Source: Bacteroidales bacterium
GTDB lineage: Bacteria; Bacteroidota; Bacteroidia; Bacteroidales; UBA932
NCBI GenBank assembly: GCA_017429885.1
Contig: JAFROA010000353.1
Coordinates: 1 to 12,689, forward strand
Length of the DNA: 12,689 nt
Direction of reading: 5' to 3'
Position numbers and translations under genes: made by a program. Shown piece by piece: positions 6,773 to 12,689 of the stretch. Below the pieces are notes generated by a model. The model was not told the origin of the DNA, ran no database searches, and saw only the letters and a list, made by a program, of their open reading frames with translations. Numbering within the stretch: the first letter of the stretch is position 1; every line of letters starts with the position of its first letter.

Positions 6773-8260
6773 TCAGTCGATCTTGAATGCGGCGATCTCC
6801 TTGTTGAGGGACTCGAGCATAGATATCTTCTTGTTGTACAAGTCTTCGGAGATGTCCACTTTGTAGTAGTGCGGGTTGATGAGACGTCTCTCGGATGGAC
6901 TGAAATGATGAAGGGTATCCTCGAAGAATGCACGTTTCTCTTGAAGAGAATGCTTTACGGAGCAGTCCTTCCCATCTTTTATGATCTGAAGCTGAAGTGT
7001 CCTCCATGTGTAAGAACCAGCCTCGAAAGTCTTGTGCTTGAACCGGTCATCCTCAGCGAAGATAGTGAACTCCTCTCCCGCCTCAATCTTCCTCGCGATG
7101 GAGTCACCTCTCATGCAGGTCACATCCGCTTTATACAATTCACCTTGGTCAGGATCGTTCTTGATGATCCTGTAAGTGATTTGGAATCCCGGATTGATTA
7201 GCTTGATCGTGTCCTCGGAGCGCTTCAGGACGGGCTCCCCGCCGATCTGGACAAGTTTATAGACATTGCCGAAGCAAGGCGCCGCCTTGCTGGTGGCGAT
7301 GGCGTCACCAACCCCGTATGAATCAATGCAAGCTCCCTGGCGCTCCAGATCAGTGATGAGATACTCATCCAAAGAATTGGTGGCGAATATCTTGCACTTG
7401 GTAATCCCGTGGGCGTCCAGAATCTTCCTGACTTTCTGGGACAGGTAAGCGAGGTCTCCGCTGTCGAGACGTATTCCATAGCCGGGGGCGTAATTGTCAT
7501 CGATCCCGCACTCCCTGAAGGAGCGTATCGCATTGAGAACCCCGCACTTGAGTGTATCGTAAGTGTCAATCAGAAGGATGAGGTTCTCTCCTTTGTGGGT
7601 ATTGCAATAGTCGACGAAAGCCTTGTGCTCGCCTTCCACTGTACTTCCGTACGAAGTCACGAAACTGTGGGCCATCGTGCCTGTTGAGGGAACTCCATTA
7701 AGTACCCCATTCAGGACATTTGAAGAGCTGGTGCAGCCGGCTATTATGGCGGCTTTGGCTCCGAAGGTGGCTGCCCATGGACCGTGAGCCCGGCGGGAGC
7801 CGAACTCGCTCACCGGCTTGTCGGTCGCCCTGCAGACCCTGGAGGCTTTAGTGGCAACTGCCATCTGGTGGTTCATTATGCAGAGAAGGGGAGTCTCAAG
7901 AACCTGTGCCTCGATGAGGGGAGCTTCCACTGTGATGATAGGCTGGTTGGGGAACACGATATCTCCTTCTCTGAGCGCCCAGACGTTGCCGGTGAATCTC
8001 ATGGTTGAAAGATATTGCCTGAATTCGGCGTAACCATCCCCGGGAAGGAACTTCTCAAAGAAGGATGGCTCGGCTTTCCCAAGGTTGAGGACGCACTCAA
8101 TAACCTCCTCTGTGCCGCTGCACACAGCCCAGTTGTTGTTCTCGGGGGCTTTGCGGTAGAACATGTTGAAGACGGCCCTGACATCCTTACGGCCAGTCTC
8201 AAAAAAGGACTTTCCCATCGTGTACTGGTACTTGTCCGAGCAATAGGAAAAATTCAGCAT
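6773..8260 (-). CDS. pncB: Nicotinate phosphoribosyltransferase
   Basis: PncB joins nicotinate to PRPP, with ATP hydrolysis, to give nicotinate mononucleotide in the Preiss-Handler salvage route to NAD. The 495-residue protein shows the family signatures in order: SDKYQYTMG at 8-16, EFGSRRAHGP at 152-161, GTMAHSF at 194-200 with His198 as the likely phosphorylated histidine, LIDTYDTL at 230-237 and IRLDSGDLA at 263-271. The length is somewhat longer than E. coli PncB (about 400) but in the range of the longer bacterial subgroup. The ATG at 8260 overlaps the end of murI by 7 bases (ATGCTGA), which suggests translational coupling. The methyltransferase starts 2 bases after its stop. The substrate PRPP is made by Prs, encoded elsewhere in this window. 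Confidence 0.96.
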   Translation of the reverse strand: MLNFSYCSDKYQYTMGKSFFETGRKDVRAVFNMFYRKAPENNNWAVCSGTEEVIECVLNLGKAEPSFFEKFLPGDGYAEFRQYLSTMRFTGNVWALREGDIVFPNQPIITVEAPLIEAQVLETPLLCIMNHQMAVATKASRVCRATDKPVSEFGSRRAHGPWAATFGAKAAIIAGCTSSSNVLNGVLNGVPSTGTMAHSFVTSYGSTVEGEHKAFVDYCNTHKGENLILLIDTYDTLKCGVLNAIRSFRECGIDDNYAPGYGIRLDSGDLAYLSQKVRKILDAHGITKCKIFATNSLDEYLITDLERQGACIDSYGVGDAIATSKAAPCFGNVYKLVQIGGEPVLKRSEDTIKLINPGFQITYRIIKNDPDQGELYKADVTCMRGDSIARKIEAGEEFTIFAEDDRFKHKTFEAGSYTWRTLQLQIIKDGKDCSVKHSLQEKRAFFEDTLHHFSPSERRLINPHYYKVDISEDLYNKKISMLESLNKEIAAFKID

Positions 8261-9024
8261 GTATGTATAGATCTTGTTATTCTATCAAGAAGGATTCTGG
8301 CGGAACTGTCGTCTCCGGAGGCTTTGAGCCGGACGTCTGGAAGATCAGGGCCTCCGTTTTCTTTTATAATGGATTCCTCTTTCATGACATCCAGAAGATG
8401 CCTGGCCACTGCGGGAGCCGGGTCTATGACTTGGACAGAGGGGCCGGCGATCTTTTGGATGACATCCCCCAGGAAAGGATAATGGGTGCATCCCAGGACA
8501 ATCCTGTCCGCTCCCTCATCCAGCAGGGGCTGCAGGCTCTTCCTCACCACCCTCATAGCCTTGGGGCCATCGAGCTCACCATTTTCCACAAGCTCAACGA
8601 ACACTTTTCCGACATGCTCCACAATCTTCACGTTATCTTCATATAATCCTTTGGTAGTGAGGTATTTCAAACCTTTAAGAGTGCCTGCTGTGGCAAGCAC
8701 TCCGATCACTCCGGACTCGGAGCTGAGGGCTGCTGGTTTTACCGCTGGCTCCATGCCGATGAATTTGACAGCGTACTCTTTCCTGAGAGTTGATATCGCG
8801 GCCGCTGTGGCAGTGTTGCACGCCACCACAATGATATCCGCACCTTCTCCCAGGAGATAATCAGTTATCGCCCTTCCACGGGACTGGATGAACTCTGGGG
8901 TTTTCTCACCATAGGGGCAGAAAGCGGTGTCGGCATAATAAAGAAACCTCTCTTTAGGGAGAATCTTCAGAATTTCCCTCAGGACCGAGAGGCCGCCGGA
9001 ACCAGAGTCGAATATGCCGATCAT
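8254..9024 (-). CDS. murI: Glutamate racemase
   Basis: MurI interconverts L- and D-glutamate and supplies D-glutamate for peptidoglycan stem peptides. The 256-residue protein has the conserved opening IGIFDSGSGGLSVL at 2-15, the first catalytic cysteine C69 in VVACNTATAAA, and the second, C179, in LGCTHYPFLG. These two cysteines act as the paired acid and base. Because the conserved FDSG motif begins at residue 5, the start cannot lie downstream of 9024, and this matters for the promoter: a perfect -7 box ends only 4 bases upstream. It is the first gene of a murI-pncB-methyltransferase unit and overlaps pncB by 7 bases. It is divergent from the S41 peptidase gene. Confidence 0.97.
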   Translation of the reverse strand: MIGIFDSGSGGLSVLREILKILPKERFLYYADTAFCPYGEKTPEFIQSRGRAITDYLLGEGADIIVVACNTATAAAISTLRKEYAVKFIGMEPAVKPAALSSESGVIGVLATAGTLKGLKYLTTKGLYEDNVKIVEHVGKVFVELVENGELDGPKAMRVVRKSLQPLLDEGADRIVLGCTHYPFLGDVIQKIAGPSVQVIDPAPAVARHLLDVMKEESIIKENGGPDLPDVRLKASGDDSSARILLDRITRSIHTC

Positions 9025-9028
9025 GTCA

Positions 9029-9036
9029 CAAATATA
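9029..9036 (-). promoter_or_regulatory. Predicted -7 promoter box of the murI operon
   Basis: Read on the minus strand this is TATATTTG, a perfect TAnnTTTG match. It ends 4 bases before the murI ATG (9024), exactly the spacing seen at engB. Transcription would begin at about the A of the ATG, so the mRNA is predicted to be leaderless. A -33 TTTG is not evident. Confidence 0.7.
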
Positions 9037-9058
9037 CTTATAATCCCGGAGAAAGTAC

Positions 9059-9066
9059 TAAATTTG
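9059..9066 (+). promoter_or_regulatory. Predicted -7 promoter box of the S41 peptidase-prfB unit
   Basis: The plus-strand sequence TAAATTTG matches TAnnTTTG exactly and lies 34 bases before the ATG at 9100. The predicted leader is about 28 bases, is very A-rich and has no Shine-Dalgarno sequence, as is common in Bacteroidetes. The expected -33 region falls on the opposing murI -7 box. No clear TTTG is seen there. Confidence 0.6.
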
Positions 9067-9099
9067 CATACTCTAATAATAACGAACAAATAGAATATT

Positions 9100-10611
9100 A
9101 TGAGAAATAGTAGTTATATATCTTTAGTGATGCTGGCTATGGCGACTCTATTTGTCGCTTGCGGCAAACAGCCTGACGATCCGGTCAATAATAATACAGA
9201 GCCCCAGGATGAAACCCCTAAGATTTCAAAGGAAATCCAGCAGGCGAGTTATCTGGCTCAAAACGTGCTTCAGACTTACTATCTCTGGTCCAAGGAGATA
9301 AGCAAGGATTTGGGGCAGTTGAATCCTGAGATTTGCGAGGATCCGATCTCTGTGGTCAAGAAAATCCGTTATCACCAGGGCAATGATGAGGTGGATCACT
9401 GGACCCAGTTGACAGATGACATCAAATCGATGACCAGTTCGGTTGAGGGACTCGGGCTGACATATGGCTATGAGCTCCAGGCTGGTAGAATCACGAATAA
9501 GACAGGAGTCTATTTCCTGATTGTCTGCTATGTGGTCAAGGATGGTCCCGCCGAGAAGGCTGGACTGAAGAGGGGAGACCTTATCATGACTATAGATGGG
9601 AAGGATATCACCGCTGATAACATTTATGACGCTTTTAATACAGCGAGCGTGAAGCTGGGAATCGCACATCTGACTTCTGACGGCTATCTTGGTTCGGTGG
9701 AGAAAGAGGTTAGTCTCAAGGCGGTGGATATGTGGGAGGATCCCATCCTTCTTGACACGACATACACAGTGGCTGGCAAGAAGGTCGGTTATCTGGTTTA
9801 TAACTCTTTTGATGTCAAGTCTATGGAGACTCTTCCTGATGTGTTCAGGAAGTTCAAGACCAATGGAATAGAGGAGCTTATTCTTGACCTGCGCTACAAT
9901 GGAGGCGGCTTCGTCAAAACAGAGTGTGAGCTTGCCTCTCTCATCGCCCCGTATGCCAATGTTTCGGCTAAGGATATTTTTCAGACGGAGATTTACAGCC
10001 CTGCCTTGATGCAGTATTACGCTGATGCCCATTATGATCTCAACACGTATTTTGATACAGAACACACATATAAAGCATCAGGGTATAATATCAATCAAGA
10101 CATCTCTGACGCCAATGTGGATCTGAAGAAGGTAACCTTCATAGTCACAGATGGTTCCGCTTCGGCATCGGAAGGATTGATAGTTGGACTCGGCCCCTAT
10201 ATGGATGTCACCCTTGTCGGAAATCAGACATACGGGAAGTACTGTGCCGGATGGATGATGTCAGCTGAGGATTTTTGGGGGACCCAAGCAAAGGAGAATT
10301 ACTCCATGATTGGCAACTGGGGCATATACGTTATGGTCAGCAAGTTCGCTGATAAGAGTGGCAACAATGCCGCGATGCCTGATGGCATCCCGGTGGATAT
10401 TAATGCCTCGGACAATCCTCTAGACGGCTATCAGCTCGGAGATGAGAACGAGACTATGCTTAAGGCCGCTCTCACCGCCGCTGGTAAGCCGACTGTGGGT
10501 ACAAGAGCTTTCTCTGGAAACCAGCCCGTTTACGAGATGGAGAGGATAGAGCATGGCAAGCCGAGAGGTATTCTCATCAAGTCTGACATTCCTCCTGTCA
10601 AGTTCCAGTAG
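9100..10611 (+). CDS. S41 family (C-terminal processing) peptidase, lipoprotein
   Basis: This 503-residue protein begins with a lipoprotein signal: MRNSSYIS, a hydrophobic core, then LFVAC with Cys21 as the lipidation site (Phe at -3 is slightly unusual). After a Pro/Asn/Asp-rich linker there is a helical N-terminal domain (about 45-110), a PDZ domain (about 115-205, with GPAEKAGLKRGDLIMTIDG at 149-167), and an S41 catalytic domain from about 225. The catalytic domain has YLVYNSF, DLRYNGGG at 263-270, and the Ser-Lys pair S355 (GSASASE) and K380 (TYGK), spaced by 25 residues as in CtpB and Prc. The Gln found 4 residues after the Lys in those enzymes is Gly384 here. It is probably anchored in the inner or outer membrane and cleaves envelope proteins, but the substrate is unknown. 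prfB starts 4 bases after its stop. Confidence 0.93.
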   Translation: MRNSSYISLVMLAMATLFVACGKQPDDPVNNNTEPQDETPKISKEIQQASYLAQNVLQTYYLWSKEISKDLGQLNPEICEDPISVVKKIRYHQGNDEVDHWTQLTDDIKSMTSSVEGLGLTYGYELQAGRITNKTGVYFLIVCYVVKDGPAEKAGLKRGDLIMTIDGKDITADNIYDAFNTASVKLGIAHLTSDGYLGSVEKEVSLKAVDMWEDPILLDTTYTVAGKKVGYLVYNSFDVKSMETLPDVFRKFKTNGIEELILDLRYNGGGFVKTECELASLIAPYANVSAKDIFQTEIYSPALMQYYADAHYDLNTYFDTEHTYKASGYNINQDISDANVDLKKVTFIVTDGSASASEGLIVGLGPYMDVTLVGNQTYGKYCAGWMMSAEDFWGTQAKENYSMIGNWGIYVMVSKFADKSGNNAAMPDGIPVDINASDNPLDGYQLGDENETMLKAALTAAGKPTVGTRAFSGNQPVYEMERIEHGKPRGILIKSDIPPVKFQ

Positions 10612-10615
10612 CCTG

Positions 10616-11791
10616 ATGACATCCAGAGAACAGATTGAATCCCTAAAGGAGCGCCTTCAGACGCTTCACGCCTGCCTTGATATATCCGGGAAGCGGGATC
10701 AGATATCCATTCTTCAAAAGAAGACGGAGTCTCCCGATTTCTGGAACGACCCCAAAGGGGCTGAGGCTTTCATGAAGAATCTCAACGGGATAAAGTCCTG
10801 GGTCATGGCATATGACAAAGCCTTCTCAGAGGCTGAGGATGTCGATGTGCTCTATGAGTTCGCCAAGGAGAGCCTTGACAATAGCGCTGAGGAGAATGAC
10901 TCCACACCTGAGACTGAGGAACTTGACCAGGCTTACGGGCTGGCTTTGAAAGATGTCGAGGCGCTCGAGATGAGGAATATGCTCGGATCAGAGGGCGACA
11001 ACCTCGGGGCTGTCCTGACCATCAATTCAGGTGCTGGAGGCACGGAGGCCAATGACTGGAGTTCCATGCTGATGAGGATGTATCTTCGTTGGGGAGAGCG
11101 GAATGGTTACAAGACCGCTGTCACTGACATACAGGATGGTGATGAGGCCGGAGTCAAATCTGTGACAATTGAATTTGACGGGGAATACGCCTACGGCTAT
11201 CTAAAGGCCGAGAACGGTGTCCACCGTCTGGTGAGAATATCTCCATTTAACGCTCAAGGGAAACGTCAAACCACCTTCTCATCAGTGTTTGTCTATCCTT
11301 TGGTGGATGACACAATCGAGGTGAATGTGGATCCGTCAAGGTTGTCCTGGGACACTTTCAGGGCGGGAGGTCATGGAGGCCAGAATGTCAATAAGGTTGA
11401 GTCCGGGGTCCGTCTCCGATATCTCTATCAGGATCCCGATACCGGTAAAGAGGAGGAGATACTCATCGAGAACACCGAGACCCGCGACCAACCGAAAAAC
11501 AGGGCTAAAGCTTTACTGCTCCTCCGTTCCCGGCTTTATGATATCGCCATGAAGAAGAGACAGGAGGAGAAGGATAAGATCGAGGGCCAGAAAAAGCGCA
11601 TTGAGTGGGGCTCACAGATCCGTTCTTATGTACTCCATCCCTACAAGATGGTCAATGATCTCAGGACGGGCTACAAGACCGCCGACACCCAGGGAGTTCT
11701 TGACGGTGATCTCGGTGAGTTCATGCGCCGATACCTTATGCAAGAAGGTGTCGGCGGTGCGATTGAGCCTATGGAAGATATTGAACCTTAA
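10616..11791 (+). CDS. prfB: Peptide chain release factor 2, without programmed frameshift
   Basis: RF2 terminates translation at UAA and UGA. From the ATG at 10616 there are 391 residues in one continuous frame. The SPF codon-recognition motif is at 209-211 and the catalytic GGQ at 254-256 (GGHGGQNVNKVESGVRLR), with WGSQIRSYVLHPYKMVNDLR at 331-350 confirming RF2. In E. coli and most bacteria codon 26 is an in-frame UGA bypassed by +1 frameshifting at CUU-UGA-C. The aligned point here reads CTT GAT (10676-10681, Leu21-Asp22) with no stop, so this form of autoregulation is absent. The residue before GGQ is His rather than the usual Ala. The frame is open back to 10553, but that part overlaps the peptidase gene; the ATG 4 bases after the peptidase stop is the sensible start. 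Its stop interlocks with that of gdhA. Confidence 0.97.
   Translation: MTSREQIESLKERLQTLHACLDISGKRDQISILQKKTESPDFWNDPKGAEAFMKNLNGIKSWVMAYDKAFSEAEDVDVLYEFAKESLDNSAEENDSTPETEELDQAYGLALKDVEALEMRNMLGSEGDNLGAVLTINSGAGGTEANDWSSMLMRMYLRWGERNGYKTAVTDIQDGDEAGVKSVTIEFDGEYAYGYLKAENGVHRLVRISPFNAQGKRQTTFSSVFVYPLVDDTIEVNVDPSRLSWDTFRAGGHGGQNVNKVESGVRLRYLYQDPDTGKEEEILIENTETRDQPKNRAKALLLLRSRLYDIAMKKRQEEKDKIEGQKKRIEWGSQIRSYVLHPYKMVNDLRTGYKTADTQGVLDGDLGEFMRRYLMQEGVGGAIEPMEDIEP
11788..11791. other. Interlocked convergent stop codons (TTAA)
   Basis: The palindrome TTAA supplies TAA for plus-strand prfB (11789-11791) and TAA for minus-strand gdhA (11790-11788). As at 6141-6144, there is no spacer and no visible terminator hairpin. 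Confidence 0.95.
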
Positions 11792-12689
11792 ACCAGCCCC
11801 TGATCGACCATCGCGTTGGCGACCTTTATGAAGCCGGCGATATTAGCACCCTTGACATAATTGACTGTTCCGTCATTCTCGGTTCCGTATTTCAGGCAGA
11901 CTGCATGTATGTCTGACATGATGCGGCGGAGATGGGCATCCACCTCTTCTTCGGTCCATTTCTGACGGATGGAGTTCTGGGTCATCTCGAGTCCGGAGGT
12001 TGAGACTCCACCGGCGTTCGACGCCTTACCGGGCGCATAAAGTAGGCCGTTAGACTGGAAGACCTGTATCGCCTCGGGTGTGGAAGGCATGTTGGCTCCT
12101 TCCGCGACGCAGCGGCAGCCTCCGGCGACAAGTTTCTCGGCGTCGGCCTTCTCAATCTCATTCTGTGTGGCGCAAGGGAGGGCTATGTCGCATGGGATGC
12201 CCCAAGGACGCTGACCAGGGTAATAGGTGGCCTGCGGGAACCGCTCTACATATTCCTTGATCCTTCCCCGGCGGTAGTTCTTTAGTTCGTAGACAAATTG
12301 CCATTTCGTCTCATCCAGACCTTCCGGGTCGTGGATAAATCCGTTGGAATCTGAGAGGGTGACCACCTTCGCTCCTAGACGCATCGCCTTCTGGGCTGTG
12401 AATTGAGCCACATTGCCTGCACCGGAAATGAGGACCGTCTTTCCTTGGAAGCTTTCTCCTCGGGTAGCGAGCATTTGCTCAGTGAAATAGCAGAGCCCGT
12501 ATCCCGTCGCTTCAGGACGGAGGCGTGACCCGCCCCAGCCAAGACCTTTTCCAGTCAGGGTGCCGGTGAATTCGTCCCTGAGGCGCTTGTACTGGCCGAA
12601 CAGGAATCCGATCTCACGGCCGCCGACACCGATATCTCCCGCGGGAACGTCAGTGTCCTGGCCGATGTGGCGCTGCAGTTCGGTCATGA
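11788..12689 (-). CDS. gdhA: Glutamate dehydrogenase, 5' part outside window
   Basis: The visible 300 codons are the C-terminal two thirds of a hexameric glutamate dehydrogenase, which interconverts 2-oxoglutarate plus ammonia and glutamate. The frame enters from the right edge: the ATG at 12687 is the internal Met of the family motif FMTELxRHIG, and the preceding partial codon ends in TC, consistent with Phe. Visible landmarks are DVPAGDIGVGGREIGF, TGKGLGWGGSRLRPEATGYG, the Rossmann motif ISGAGNVAQFTAQKA at 87-101, SDSNG at 112-116, EGANMPSTPEA at 196-206 and APGKASNAGGVSTSGLEM at 218-235. The sequence around SDSNG resembles the NADP-dependent E. coli enzyme, so NADP specificity is likely but not proven. 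About 145 N-terminal residues, including the catalytic Lys region, are missing because of the window edge, not because the gene is broken. Confidence 0.96.
   Translation of the reverse strand, partial: MTELQRHIGQDTDVPAGDIGVGGREIGFLFGQYKRLRDEFTGTLTGKGLGWGGSRLRPEATGYGLCYFTEQMLATRGESFQGKTVLISGAGNVAQFTAQKAMRLGAKVVTLSDSNGFIHDPEGLDETKWQFVYELKNYRRGRIKEYVERFPQATYYPGQRPWGIPCDIALPCATQNEIEKADAEKLVAGGCRCVAEGANMPSTPEAIQVFQSNGLLYAPGKASNAGGVSTSGLEMTQNSIRQKWTEEEVDAHLRRIMSDIHAVCLKYGTENDGTVNYVKGANIAGFIKVANAMVDQGLV

Noticed and set aside
6771-7007. N-terminal extension of the methyltransferase by 79 codons
   Set aside because: It overlaps the 3' part of pncB in another frame and reads as low-similarity sequence. 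The ATG at 6770, 2 bases after the pncB stop, gives a normal-length methyltransferase.
9226-10065. 279-codon open frame on the minus strand opposite the S41 peptidase gene
   Set aside because: Long, but fully antisense to a clear peptidase gene. The translation shows no known motif, and there is no promoter or neighbour on that strand to support it.
10553-10615. Upstream Ser-rich extension of prfB
   Set aside because: It overlaps the end of the peptidase gene in another frame (a Ser-rich run of low complexity). RF2 proteins start close to the ATG at 10616.
12540-12689. gdhA appearing to start with ATG at 12687, suggesting a truncated gene
   Set aside because: That Met is the internal one of the FMTEL motif, and the frame is still open at the window edge. 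The gene is cut by the window, not broken.

Overview
This window looks like a stretch of ordinary chromosome from a member of the Bacteroidota, most likely the Bacteroidales. The evidence is four perfect matches to the Bacteroidota -7 promoter box TAnnTTTG, the near absence of Shine-Dalgarno sequences, a free-standing PASTA protein with no kinase, a Bacteroidetes-style S41 lipoprotein peptidase, and protein sequences (Der, Prs, RF2) of the Bacteroidetes type. I see no mobile element, phage gene, tRNA, rRNA or CRISPR array. No gap between genes exceeds about 75 bases.

The layout is five tightly packed transcription units in alternating directions. (1) Minus strand, 3790 down to the left edge: engB (ribosome-assembly GTPase), prs (PRPP synthase), a 74-residue Cys-rich membrane protein, der (double GTPase for 50S assembly) and a PASTA protein cut by the window edge; gaps are 2 to 11 bases. 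(2) Plus strand, 3849 to 6144: xseA and xseB (exonuclease VII), then a fusion of MsrA with a free-methionine-(R)-sulfoxide reductase. (3) Minus strand, 9024 to 6141: murI (glutamate racemase), pncB (nicotinate phosphoribosyltransferase) and a SAM methyltransferase. (4) Plus strand, 9100 to 11791: an S41 peptidase lipoprotein and prfB (release factor 2). (5) Minus strand, right edge to 11788: the C-terminal two thirds of gdhA (glutamate dehydrogenase).

The unit boundaries are very economical. The two divergent boundaries (3791-3848 and 9025-9099) each hold two opposing -7 boxes. In both, the minus-strand box ends exactly 4 bases before the ATG, which predicts leaderless mRNAs for engB and murI. 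The two convergent boundaries have no intergenic DNA: the opposing stop codons interlock within the palindromes CTAG (6141-6144) and TTAA (11788-11791), with no visible terminator.

Functionally the content is housekeeping: ribosome assembly and translation termination (engB, der, prfB), nucleotide and NAD precursors (prs makes the PRPP that pncB uses), cell wall (murI, possibly the PASTA protein), DNA repair and oxidative repair (xseAB, the Msr fusion) and nitrogen assimilation (gdhA). I found no convincing new multi-gene system. The items most worth a second look are the MsrA-fRMsr fusion, a prfB lacking the usual programmed frameshift, the predicted leaderless promoters, the interlocked stop codons and the small Cys-rich membrane protein.
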